DNA from: Diaminobutyricibacter sp049994905
GTDB taxonomy: Bacteria; Actinomycetota; Actinomycetes; Actinomycetales; Microbacteriaceae
Reading direction: 5' to 3'
DNA length: 64,000 bases
Assembly (NCBI RefSeq): GCF_049994905.1
Contig: NZ_CP188258.1
Location: forward strand, 496,001 to 560,000
Every line of letters begins with the position of its first letter. Positions within the stretch are counted from its first letter, which is position 1. Below the pieces are notes generated by a model. It saw only the letters and a list, made by a program, of their open reading frames with translations, was not told the origin of the DNA and searched no databases. The translations under genes and the position numbers were made by a program. Below, piece after piece: positions 30,415-38,650 of this stretch.

Positions 30415-32943
30415 CTACTCGCCGTGTGTCGGCGTGAGCGACCAGAAGTGGTCGGCGGTGTCAGCGTCTGACGCCGTCGTGCTCGTCGCGCCCGGCGCAC
30501 CGACCACGAGCTTTCCGTTGAGCCCGTGTCCGGACGAATCGACCACCGTGGTTCCGCCGGGCTCGTCGAACGCGTAGTGGAGCACGTCGCCGGCCCCGGC
30601 CTGGCCGCCAGCGAGCCCAGCGACCTCGGATGCGCTCAGCGCCCGACCGTAGACGTTGAAGTCGTCTACCTTCGCGTCGAGTGCCGGGTCGTTGTATTGC
30701 GACTTGCCGATCCAGTTGTTGGGCGAGGCGCCGAGGGCTGCGGGATGTGCGGTCAGCTTGGTGTTCGTTCCGACAGTCTTCCCGTTGACGTACAACGTGC
30801 CGGTCGTGCCGGCGACCGTCACCGTCACGAGCGACCACTGGTGGAGCGGCAGCGTGCTGGTGGCGTTGATCTGCTGCTCGGCGCCCGGTCCGTTGGTCGT
30901 GATCGCGAAGCGCAGACCGGTTCCCGCGTTGACCGTGAGGAACATGTTCGAACCGGGGCCGGAGCCGAAGTCGAACAGGCGCGACCAGGTCGTGTTCGCT
31001 GACGGATCCACCCAGGCCGACACGGTGAAGTCACCGGTCAGCCCGCTGAGAACACCGGTCGGCATACTCACGTACGACGCGGTGTGGCAGAAGTCGAGCG
31101 CCGTTCCGAGTTCGCCCGGTGCGCGTGGACCGTCGACCGCGCACGTCGGTGCGCCGTCGGTCCATTGCACCACCTGGGCTCCGGCCGCCGTGCTCATCGC
31201 TGAGACGGCGAGTACCAGCCCGGAGGCCCCGTTCGCGAGCTTGTACTGTCCGTTCGCGCCCGGGATGAGCTGCCAGAGCTGCTCGTCGCTCCCGTTGGCC
31301 GGTTCGACGACGACTGACGCACCTGCGCTGGTCGACGCATCCTGAACGCCGAGCAGTTTCCCGCTCGCCGCGTTCACGATCGTGTACAGGCCGGACCCGG
31401 CGTCGACGAGCTTCCAGGTCTGCGACGCGGCGCCACTTGCGGCAGCCTGGTCGACAGCCGGCGATGCGTCAGTGCCTGTCGTGTCGAGGGCGAGCCCGCT
31501 GTTGCCGTTGGTGAGCGTGTAGCTGCCCGCGAGGCGGGTTGCCGGGCCGGGGTGAGTGATCACCAGGTGGTATCCGTAGGCCGCGTTCATCGAGACAGGA
31601 ACCGTGATCGAGCCGTCGGATGCTGTGTGGTACAGCGTGTTCGAGATGGTGATCGGACCCGCGGTCGGCGTGGTGCGGCCGTACGACGGGGTGTACTCGA
31701 GCTTGACGTTCACCGACCCGCCGAGGTTCGTCTTGTCGAGTCCTTCGACCCTGATCGCGGTCGCACCCTGGCCGCCGCCGGCGATGACGTCGACTTCCTT
31801 CTGGTCGCTTGTGACGGAGGCTGCTCCGTCCAGTCCGGTGGAGGCAGGGGGAGTGGTGGTGACCATGTTGCCGCTCATCGCGCCGTACCAGGTGTAGAGC
31901 CAGTACGAGCCGTTCGGCGAAGCGCCCGTGTCGGTGAGCGTGTCACCGAGGGTGCCGTAGTGGTTCCAGAAGGCGAGCTCGGCGTCGTGCACGCCGTAGC
32001 GCTCGAACTTGGCGATGTAGCCGACGAGGGGGCCCGGAACGCCGATCTCCGACGGCGTCGCGTATTCCTCGATCGCGATCGGCCGGGGCGTGATGCCCAG
32101 GCTCTTCTCGATCGCCGTCACCTGGGCGATGTCGCCCTGGATGTGCGACGAGCTCTCGAGCTCGTGCCAGGCGATGATGTCGGGCACCGTGTTCGTGGCC
32201 ACCGCGTTCGCGAGGAAGCTCTGCATCCCGCTGATGTTGTCGGAGTAGCTCGGTCCCTGGATGGGCGTGGTCTGGTCGAGCGATCGCACCTCGCGGTACG
32301 TGCGGGTCCAGGCATCGTTGAAGGGGCCGGCCTTGGCGGTGTCCCACGTCCAGTCCGGCTCGTTCCAGAGTGCGTACGCGGCGATGTTCGTCGCGCCCGA
32401 CGCCTGGACGGATTTCACCTGGGTGTCGACGGCGTTCAGCCAGTCGGTCCAGCTCACCCACTTGTACGGGAAGTTCGGGTACCAGTCCGACATGCGAACG
32501 ACGACGTTGGCTCCCGCCTTCGCGGCCTCCGGTGCGACGACGAGAGCGTCGCCGGCCGGGGCGGGCTCCCCGTTCGGCAGCTGGTGACCGCCGGGAGCCA
32601 TCTGCACGAAGGTGTTCGGCTTGATCGCCTGGACGAGATCGTCGGACGGCACCGTGTCCGAGGCGAGCCCGTACAGCGAGCCTGTGGCCACGTGGGTGAC
32701 CGGCCGGAAGGGCTGGTCGGCGTGGACGACGAGCGTGGATGCTGCGCCAGGCAATGCCTGTGCGGGAGCGGACGCGAGGACCGATCCTGTCGCAGCCAGC
32801 GCGAACGCGGCGACGCCGGCGACGATCGAGCTCGTGCGCGGCATCGTGCGGGCGACGCGTTCGGTTGGTGGAGTTGCGGAGCGAGGTGTGGCCGGGCCGG
32901 ATGGCCGGACGGACCACCGCCCGCCGTTCTGAGTGTGTGGCAT
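30415..32943 (-). CDS. Secreted glycoside hydrolase with CBM13 and LamG-like domains
   Basis: An 842-residue secreted enzyme. The signal peptide is MPRTSSIVAGVAAFALAATG ... APAQA after a 33-residue N-terminal tail; the ATG at 32943 has GGAG upstream, but a start at 32844 would give a conventional signal peptide. Residues about 70-370 form a clan-A TIM barrel, GH39-like: AAYALWNEPDWTW gives the acid/base Glu (about 195) and RPIAIEEYATPSE the nucleophile (about 292). Residues 475-600 are a ricin-type CBM13 with Q-x-W motifs (ASQTWKLVD, DEQLWQLIP). Residues about 605-780 are LamG-like. The tail has LHYAFDEPGGTTVVDSSGHG, normally the start of such a domain. It is divergent from the LacI genes, with an operator upstream. 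Confidence 0.82.
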   Translation of the reverse strand: MPHTQNGGRWSVRPSGPATPRSATPPTERVARTMPRTSSIVAGVAAFALAATGSVLASAPAQALPGAASTLVVHADQPFRPVTHVATGSLYGLASDTVPSDDLVQAIKPNTFVQMAPGGHQLPNGEPAPAGDALVVAPEAAKAGANVVVRMSDWYPNFPYKWVSWTDWLNAVDTQVKSVQASGATNIAAYALWNEPDWTWDTAKAGPFNDAWTRTYREVRSLDQTTPIQGPSYSDNISGMQSFLANAVATNTVPDIIAWHELESSSHIQGDIAQVTAIEKSLGITPRPIAIEEYATPSEIGVPGPLVGYIAKFERYGVHDAELAFWNHYGTLGDTLTDTGASPNGSYWLYTWYGAMSGNMVTTTPPASTGLDGAASVTSDQKEVDVIAGGGQGATAIRVEGLDKTNLGGSVNVKLEYTPSYGRTTPTAGPITISNTLYHTASDGSITVPVSMNAAYGYHLVITHPGPATRLAGSYTLTNGNSGLALDTTGTDASPAVDQAAASGAASQTWKLVDAGSGLYTIVNAASGKLLGVQDASTSAGASVVVEPANGSDEQLWQLIPGANGQYKLANGASGLVLAVSAMSTAAGAQVVQWTDGAPTCAVDGPRAPGELGTALDFCHTASYVSMPTGVLSGLTGDFTVSAWVDPSANTTWSRLFDFGSGPGSNMFLTVNAGTGLRFAITTNGPGAEQQINATSTLPLHQWSLVTVTVAGTTGTLYVNGKTVGTNTKLTAHPAALGASPNNWIGKSQYNDPALDAKVDDFNVYGRALSASEVAGLAGGQAGAGDVLHYAFDEPGGTTVVDSSGHGLNGKLVVGAPGATSTTASDADTADHFWSLTPTHGE

Positions 32944-33089
32944 TGGTTCGTTTTCTCCGTCAGTTCAGCGACGATGCGAGCGATCCGAGGGGGACCGGGA
33001 GACAGGAGCGGCAAATCGTGCGAGTCGATGCGCCCTTGCATCCGGCACCGGGCGGGCCCGATGTCCTCTTTTTCTGGTTGATCAGGTAC

Positions 33090-33103
33090 TCGAACCGGTT
33101 CGA
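33090..33103. promoter_or_regulatory. LacI-type operator O1
   Basis: TCGAACCGGTTCGA, a perfect 14-bp palindrome with the central CG typical of LacI-family operators, 147 bp upstream of the secreted glycosidase start. Confidence 0.75.
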
Positions 33104-33206
33104 CGCCTTCGCCTCGAGTGTCGATGACGAGTTTGCGGGAATCGATTCAGGCGAGTGCCTGTCCCGTGGACGCTAGCAGCGGTCTCAGAGCGGGTCAAGA
33201 GGAGAA

Positions 33207-33220
33207 ACGAACCGGTTCGA
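33207..33220. promoter_or_regulatory. LacI-type operator O2
   Basis: ACGAACCGGTTCGA carries the same 12-bp palindromic core CGAACCGGTTCG as O1, 117 bp upstream of the first lacI-type gene. Confidence 0.75.
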
Positions 33221-33336
33221 TGAAATCCGTGGCACATCGGGCAGGTGAAGCGCGGATCGGCGTCGACAGCAGGCCGTTCCGGCAGGGGTTCGTGGGACCA
33301 TGTAACGTCCGCAGGTGAAAATGTGATGGAGGCGAT

Positions 33337-34353
33337 GTGGCCGCGACGATCCGTGACGTTGCGTATGCGGCGGGAGTCTCCGTGAGCACGGTCTCGTATG
33401 CGCTCTCGGGCAAGCGTTCGCTCTCCGATGAGACCCGCCGGCGCATCGAAGATGCCATCCGCGCGCTGGACTTCACGCCGAACGCCGGTGCCCGTGCGCT
33501 CGCGTCGGCCGAAACCAAGGTCTTCGGCCTCTACCTGCAGTTCCGTGAGGACGAGTTCGCGCCCGCGATGCTGCAGTACGTGCTGCCGGTTTCGACGACG
33601 GCCCGCGAACACGGCTACGACCTGCTGATGGTCACCGACACCGACCTGCGGGGAGCGATCCACCGCACCACCTCGTCGTACATGGTCGACGGTGCGGTGC
33701 TGCTCGACGTGACGTATGACGACGTGCGCCTCGAGCCGCTCCGGCAGGCGAAGCAGCCCGGCGTGCTCATCGGCTATGCCCGCGACGCGACCGGATTCGA
33801 CGCTTTCGACCTCGACTTCGGCGAAGCGGCGCGGATCGCGGTCGATCACCTGGCCGAGCGCGGGCACAGGGAGATCATTCTCGTGACTCCGCCGCGAGAC
33901 GTCTACGACCGCGGCGGCTCCTACGCGTGGCGGTTCCGGGATGCCGCGGTCGAGCGGGCGGCCAGGTATGGAATCCGGATGTCGGTGCACGAAGGCGAGG
34001 CGCGCCAGCCCGGGATCACCGAGGCTCTCGATGCGGCATTCGCAGCGCTGCCCACCGCGACGGCGCTGATCGTGCACAACGACGCGACGGTGGCCGCCCT
34101 TCCGTCGTACCTGAATTCACGCGGCGTGGTCGTGCCGCGCGACCTGTCGGTCGTCGGTGTGTACTCGGCTGATTTCGGGAATGCGTTCTCGCTGCCGTAC
34201 ACCTCGGTGGAGACGCTGCCCGACAAGCTCGGGGAGCTCGCGGTGACCCAGCTGGTACGCCGTATCAACACTCCCGGGCTCGCGGGCGAGCCCCTGACTC
34301 GGCTGATCGAGCCCGGGTTCGTCGACCGGGACAGCACGCGCATCGTCTCCTAG
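33337..34353 (+). CDS. LacI-family transcriptional regulator 1
   Basis: A 338-residue sugar-responsive repressor. The LacI headpiece is ATIRDVAYAAGVSVSTVSYA then LSGKRSLSDETRRRIEDAI, with the hinge helix ending NAGARALASAETK. The periplasmic-binding-like effector domain follows from about residue 60. The GTG at 33337 has GGAGG five nt upstream. It is closely similar throughout to the next gene, so the pair arose by tandem duplication. Conserved CGAACCGGTTCG sites around both genes are the probable targets. Inducer inferred to be an oligosaccharide imported by the neighbouring ABC system. Confidence 0.93.
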   Translation: MAATIRDVAYAAGVSVSTVSYALSGKRSLSDETRRRIEDAIRALDFTPNAGARALASAETKVFGLYLQFREDEFAPAMLQYVLPVSTTAREHGYDLLMVTDTDLRGAIHRTTSSYMVDGAVLLDVTYDDVRLEPLRQAKQPGVLIGYARDATGFDAFDLDFGEAARIAVDHLAERGHREIILVTPPRDVYDRGGSYAWRFRDAAVERAARYGIRMSVHEGEARQPGITEALDAAFAALPTATALIVHNDATVAALPSYLNSRGVVVPRDLSVVGVYSADFGNAFSLPYTSVETLPDKLGELAVTQLVRRINTPGLAGEPLTRLIEPGFVDRDSTRIVS

Positions 34354-34422
34354 CCGCCCGCAAAGGCGACTTCAGCCAACGGGCGCGCCGCGAATCCCCG
34401 CCTGATCTGGGCAAAGTATCTA

Positions 34423-34482
34423 GCGAACCGATTCGACTTGATTTCGGTCTCTCGTGGCGTTATGGTCATCGAAGCGGTTCGA
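34423..34482 (+). promoter_or_regulatory. LacI-2 promoter flanked by operators O3 and O4
   Basis: TTGATT (34438-34443) and TATGGT (34461-34466) are 17 bp apart. O3, CGAACCGATTCG (34424-34435), lies just upstream of the -35 box; O4, CGAAGCGGTTCG (34470-34481), lies just downstream of the -10 box over the expected start of transcription. Two sites about 46 bp apart around one promoter suit repression by a LacI dimer pair. Confidence 0.65.
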
Positions 34483-34500
34483 CGACGACAGGGAGGCAAC

Positions 34501-35508
34501 GTGGCCGTAACGATCAAAGACGTTGCCCGCGAGGCAGGCGTCGCCCGCAGTACCGTGTCCTACGCCCTCTCGGGTAAGCGCACCATCTCCGACGAGACGC
34601 GCATCCGCATCGAAGAGGCGATCAAGACCCTCGGATTCATGGTCAACGCCGGCGCCCGGGCGCTCGCAACCTCCCAGACGATGGTGATCGGGTTGCTCAC
34701 CCAGTTCCACCAGGACGAGTTCGCCCCGGCGATGCTCCAGTACGTGCTGCCCGTCTCCGACACCGCGCGGGAACTCGGCTACGACATCCTGCTCGTCACC
34801 GAGGCCGACGGCACCGAAGCGCTCAGGCGCGTGACGAATTCAGGCATGGTCGACGGCGTCGTGCTCCTCGACGTCACCCACAACGACGACCGGCTCGCAA
34901 CGCTCAAGGCGGCTCCGCAGCCCGGCGCTCTCGTCGGGCTCCCGAAGGAGACCGAAGGCCTCGACGTCTTCGACCTCGATTTCGGCGAATCGGCGCGCCT
35001 TCTCGTGGACCACCTGTACGGGCTCGGCCACCGCGAGATCATCGTCGTGTCACCGCCGAAGCACGTCTTCGAACGAGGCGGGGCGTACGGATGGCGGTTC
35101 CGCGACGCCGCCCTGGAGCGCGCGGCCCGGTACGGCATCCAGATCTTCGCCTACTACGGCGAGGCGCAGCAGCCGGCGATCAGCGTCAGCCTCAATGCGA
35201 TCCTCGATGCGCGCCCGACGGCAACCGCCCTCATCGTGCACAACGACGCGACGATCGCCGCATTGCCGTCTGTGCTCATGCAGCGGGGAGTCCGCGTTCC
35301 GGACGACCTGTCCGTCGTGAGCCTCTATTCCAAAGACTTCGGTCGATCGTTCTCGCTGCCGTACACGGCCATCGAGACATCGCCCGACCAGCTGGGCCAG
35401 CAAGCGGTCCGGCAACTGGTGCGGCGGATCATCTCGCCAGAGCTCGCCGGAGCTCCGGTGACGCGATTCATCGCACCGGAACTCACGAACCGTGGAAGCA
35501 CCCGATAG
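34501..35508 (+). CDS. LacI-family transcriptional regulator 2
   Basis: A 335-residue paralogue of the preceding gene. The headpiece VTIKDVAREAGVARSTVSYA then LSGKRTISDETRIRIEEAI is followed by the effector domain with FAPAMLQYVLPVSDTARELG, nearly the same as in LacI-1. The GTG at 34501 has GGGAGG five nt upstream; the frame is open earlier but lacks the family start. It precedes the ABC importer genes by 70 bp. Recognition-helix residues differ slightly from LacI-1 (SVSTVSY versus ARSTVSY), so the two may share or split the operators. Confidence 0.93.
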   Translation: MAVTIKDVAREAGVARSTVSYALSGKRTISDETRIRIEEAIKTLGFMVNAGARALATSQTMVIGLLTQFHQDEFAPAMLQYVLPVSDTARELGYDILLVTEADGTEALRRVTNSGMVDGVVLLDVTHNDDRLATLKAAPQPGALVGLPKETEGLDVFDLDFGESARLLVDHLYGLGHREIIVVSPPKHVFERGGAYGWRFRDAALERAARYGIQIFAYYGEAQQPAISVSLNAILDARPTATALIVHNDATIAALPSVLMQRGVRVPDDLSVVSLYSKDFGRSFSLPYTAIETSPDQLGQQAVRQLVRRIISPELAGAPVTRFIAPELTNRGSTR

Positions 35509-35538
35509 ATCCGAACGCAATGCAACGCAGCCAACGGC

Positions 35539-35550
35539 GGAAGCGGTTCA
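35539..35550. promoter_or_regulatory. LacI-type operator O5
   Basis: GGAAGCGGTTCA matches the O4 core GAAGCGGTTC (35540-35549) and lies 29 bp upstream of the solute-binding protein start, so the ABC importer may have its own regulated promoter. Symmetry is weaker than in O1-O3. Confidence 0.5.
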
Positions 35551-35578
35551 AAGAAAGCACAATTCAAGGAGGAACACT

Positions 35579-36829
35579 GTGATCGGCAACAAGAAAATGC
35601 GGGCAATCGGGGCGGCCATCCTGGCCGTGTCGGTTGTCGGCGGCATCTCCGCCTGCTCGTCAGGCACCAGCGGCGCAAGCAGCAGCGCGGGCGGCAGCTA
35701 CACGTTCTGGGACCCGTATCCCCAGTTCGACGCATCCAGCGACTGGGCCAAGCTCATCGCCAAGTGCGGCACCGATGCCGGCGTCACCATCAAGCGCACC
35801 GGCTACGACACCAGCGACCTGACCAACAAAGCGCTCCTGGCCGGCCAGCAGGGCAACTCGGCCGACCTGCTTCTCGTCGACAACCCCGTCGTCTCGACCC
35901 TGGCAGACGCCGGCATCCTGACCTCGACCGACGAGAACAAGCTCGACACCTCCGAGATCCAGAAGAACATCCTCGAGGCGGGCATCGTCGACGGCAAGAC
36001 CTACGGTGTTCCGATCGGCGCGAACACGCTGGCGCTCTACTACAACAAGAAGGTCCTCAGCGCGACCGGTGTCGACATCTCGACGGTCAAGGACTGGACC
36101 TCGCTGACCGCAGCGCTCGCCAAGGTCAAGGCCGCAGGCAAGAAGGGCATCACCTTCTCGGCGATCGGCACCGAAGAGGGCAGCTTCCAGTTCCTTCCCT
36201 GGTTCTGGGGTTCCGGAGCCGACCTGACGAAGCTCGACTCGAGCCAGGCCGTCTCGGCGCTGACGCTGTGGACGGACTGGGTGAAGAAGGGATACGCCCC
36301 CAACTCGGTCATCAACAACACGCAGACCACCAGCTGGCAGGAGTTCGCCACCGGTGACTACGCCTTCGGCGAGAACGGAACGTGGCAGCTCGGCAACGTC
36401 AAGAAGGCCGGGATCGACTACGGCATCCTGACCGTTCCGGCCATGAACGGCGGCGACGCTGCTGCACCGACCGGCGGCGAGTTCATGACCATCCCGGTGC
36501 AGAAGGACGCCGCACGCTACGCCACGAGCGTCAAGATCGCGAAGTGCCTCACCAGCACGGACAACTTCGTGACCACCGACAACACGCTGTCGTACATCGC
36601 CCCGACCACGGCTGCCCAGCAGGCACAGGTCGCCCAGAACCCGGAGCTGAAGCCGTGGGTCGCCGCGGTCGCAGCAGCGAAGGGCCGCACCAGCGACAAC
36701 CTCGGGACGAAGTACCCGAAGATATCGCAGCAGCTGTGGACCGCAGTGCAGAACTCACTGAGTGGATCGCAGTCGCCTGAGGCCGCACTCAAGGCGGCGC
36801 AGTCCGCGGCAGCCGCAGCAACCAAGTAG
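35579..36829 (+). CDS. Sugar ABC transporter solute-binding lipoprotein
   Basis: A 416-residue extracytoplasmic binding protein. The N-terminus is a lipoprotein signal with lipobox GISAC (Cys 26), so it is anchored to the outer face of the membrane. The rest is a family-1 solute-binding fold (GKTYGVPIGANTLALYYNKK; FMTIPVQKDAARYATSVKIA) typical of oligosaccharide importers. The GTG at 35579 has AAGGAGG upstream at good spacing; the longer open frame starts inside lacI-2. It is first in an operon with two permeases and two glycosidases. Confidence 0.93.
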   Translation: MIGNKKMRAIGAAILAVSVVGGISACSSGTSGASSSAGGSYTFWDPYPQFDASSDWAKLIAKCGTDAGVTIKRTGYDTSDLTNKALLAGQQGNSADLLLVDNPVVSTLADAGILTSTDENKLDTSEIQKNILEAGIVDGKTYGVPIGANTLALYYNKKVLSATGVDISTVKDWTSLTAALAKVKAAGKKGITFSAIGTEEGSFQFLPWFWGSGADLTKLDSSQAVSALTLWTDWVKKGYAPNSVINNTQTTSWQEFATGDYAFGENGTWQLGNVKKAGIDYGILTVPAMNGGDAAAPTGGEFMTIPVQKDAARYATSVKIAKCLTSTDNFVTTDNTLSYIAPTTAAQQAQVAQNPELKPWVAAVAAAKGRTSDNLGTKYPKISQQLWTAVQNSLSGSQSPEAALKAAQSAAAAATK

Positions 36830-36866
36830 CAGGACCCCGCTCTACAAAGCAACAGAGGTAAAACCG

Positions 36867-37835
36867 ATGACATCAACACAGGCGGCAGTTCCGCAGTCTG
36901 TCGGCGCACCAGGTGGGACGGCTCGCACCGTCTCACCTGGTCGCCCCTCCCGCCGCCGTTCCGGGCAGTGGGCGGCCTGGGCGTTCGTCGCCCCGGTCGT
37001 GATCTACCTGGTGGTCTTCTACGCGTTCCCGCTCTACCGAAACATCGAGCTGAGCGTCAAGGACTACACGGTCAGGTCGTTCGTCGAAGGAAACGCTCCC
37101 TTCGTCGGTTTCGACAACTACATCAAGGTGTTCCAGGACCCGACCTTCGCGCCGGCCTTCCTGCACACCGCGCTCTTCACCATCATCTCGATCGTCTTCC
37201 AGTTCACGATCGGCATGGCGCTGGCGGTGTTCTTCCACCAGAACTTCCGGCTCTCGGGCACGCTGCGCGCACTGTTCCTGGTGCCGTGGCTGCTGCCGCT
37301 GATCGTGTCTGCCTCGACCTGGTCGTGGATGCTCAACAGTGACTCCGGCGTCGTCAACGCGGTGCTGCACACCTTCGGCGTCGCCCCGGTGAACTGGCTC
37401 ACGTCACCACAGTGGGCACTGACCAGCGTGATCATCGCCAACATCTGGATCGGCATCCCGTTCAACCTCGTGATCCTCTACAGCGGCCTGCAGAACATCC
37501 CGGCCGACCTGTACGAGGCGGCGTCGCTCGACGGCGCGAACGGCTGGCAGAAGTTCTGGCGTATCACCTTCCCGCTTCTCCGCCCGGTCTCGGCGATCAC
37601 GATCCTGCTCGGCCTCGTCTACACGCTGAAGGTGTTCGACATCATCTGGATCATGACCAGGGGCGGTCCCGGTACCGCGTCGACCACGTTCGCGACCTGG
37701 TCGTACCAGCTCGGCTTCGGCTCGGTCCTGCCCGACTTCAGCCCCGCCGCAGCGGTCGGCAACGTGCTGATCATCCTCGCGCTGATCTTCGGCGTCATCT
37801 ACATCCGCACCCAGCGAAAGCAAGACATCTCATGA
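36867..37835 (+). CDS. Sugar ABC transporter permease 1 (MalF-type)
   Basis: A 322-residue membrane permease with six helices after a 40-residue N-terminal tail. The ATPase-docking EAA loop is visible: YEAASLDGANGWQKFWRITF PLLRP. The ATG at 36867 has GAGG 8 nt upstream. Overlaps the next permease by 4 nt. No ATP-binding subunit gene is in the locus; actinobacterial importers of this type commonly share an MsiK-like ATPase encoded elsewhere. Confidence 0.93.
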   Translation: MTSTQAAVPQSVGAPGGTARTVSPGRPSRRRSGQWAAWAFVAPVVIYLVVFYAFPLYRNIELSVKDYTVRSFVEGNAPFVGFDNYIKVFQDPTFAPAFLHTALFTIISIVFQFTIGMALAVFFHQNFRLSGTLRALFLVPWLLPLIVSASTWSWMLNSDSGVVNAVLHTFGVAPVNWLTSPQWALTSVIIANIWIGIPFNLVILYSGLQNIPADLYEAASLDGANGWQKFWRITFPLLRPVSAITILLGLVYTLKVFDIIWIMTRGGPGTASTTFATWSYQLGFGSVLPDFSPAAAVGNVLIILALIFGVIYIRTQRKQDIS

Positions 37836-38650
37836 ACGGCAAGCGTCCCTGGTGGAAGACGGTCGTCGGCCTCGTGCTGACCGCCATCATGCTCTTCCCC
37901 GTGTACTGGATGATCAACGTCTCGCTCACCCCGACGACGGAGATGCGCAAGAGCCCACCCGACTGGTTCCCGCTGCACCCGACCCTCGAGGGCTACCAGG
38001 CTGTGATCAGCCAGCAGTTGCCTTACCTCGCAACCAGCCTGATCGTCGGTCTCGGCACCGTCGTGCTCACCGTCGTATTGTCGGCGCCGGCCGCATTCTC
38101 GCTCGCCAAACTCCGACCGGCCGGCCGGGGCATCCTGAACTTCGTGCTCCTGATCGCACAGATGATCCCCGGCATCATCATGGCGATGGGCTTCTACGCG
38201 ATCTACCTCAACCTGGGCATCCTCAACACGCTCCCCGGTCTGATCATCGCCGATTCGACGATCGCCGTCCCCTTCGGCGTGCTCATCTTCTCGGCCTTCA
38301 TGGCCGGGATTCCCAACGAGCTGATGCAGGCGGCGAAGATCGACGGTGCCGGCACGTGGCGCACGTTCCGCTCCATCGTCATGCCGGTGAGCCGGAACGC
38401 CGTCGTGACCGTCTCGCTGTTCGCGTTCCTGTGGGCCTGGTCGGACTTCATCTTCTCGTCGACCCTGAACTCGGGCGGCGACCTGCAGACGATCACCCTC
38501 GGCATCTACAAGTACATCGGCAACAACAACCAGGAGTGGAACGCCATCATGGCCACCGCCGTCGTCGCCTCCATCCCGACTGCGGTGCTCCTCGTGCTCG
38601 CCCAGAAGTACGTCGCAGCCGGCGTCACCGCCGGGGCGGTCAAAGACTGA
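37832..38650 (+). CDS. Sugar ABC transporter permease 2 (MalG-type)
   Basis: A 272-residue membrane permease with six helices; EAA-type loop MQAAKIDGAGTWRTFRSIVM PVSRNA. It starts within the end of permease 1 (ATGA) and its stop overlaps the next gene's start (TGATG), so permeases and the following glycosidase are translationally coupled. With the binding protein it forms the importer's membrane part. Confidence 0.93.
   Translation: MNGKRPWWKTVVGLVLTAIMLFPVYWMINVSLTPTTEMRKSPPDWFPLHPTLEGYQAVISQQLPYLATSLIVGLGTVVLTVVLSAPAAFSLAKLRPAGRGILNFVLLIAQMIPGIIMAMGFYAIYLNLGILNTLPGLIIADSTIAVPFGVLIFSAFMAGIPNELMQAAKIDGAGTWRTFRSIVMPVSRNAVVTVSLFAFLWAWSDFIFSSTLNSGGDLQTITLGIYKYIGNNNQEWNAIMATAVVASIPTAVLLVLAQKYVAAGVTAGAVKD

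Larger units (their letters stand above)
32944..33336. promoter_or_regulatory. Divergent regulatory region, glycosidase/LacI-1
   Basis: 393 bp without a gene, between the secreted glycosidase (minus) and the first lacI-type gene (plus). It contains two palindromic operators, listed separately. No single -10/-35 pair is convincing. Confidence 0.6.

Noticed and set aside
31552..33081. 509-codon plus-strand frame opposite the secreted glycosidase
   Set aside because: Arg/Val/Gly-rich antisense shadow; the minus-strand gene has a signal peptide, catalytic motifs and a terminator.
35492..35579. Longer start of the solute-binding protein
   Set aside because: It would overlap lacI-2 and place 29 polar residues before a lipoprotein signal, which would not work as an export signal.
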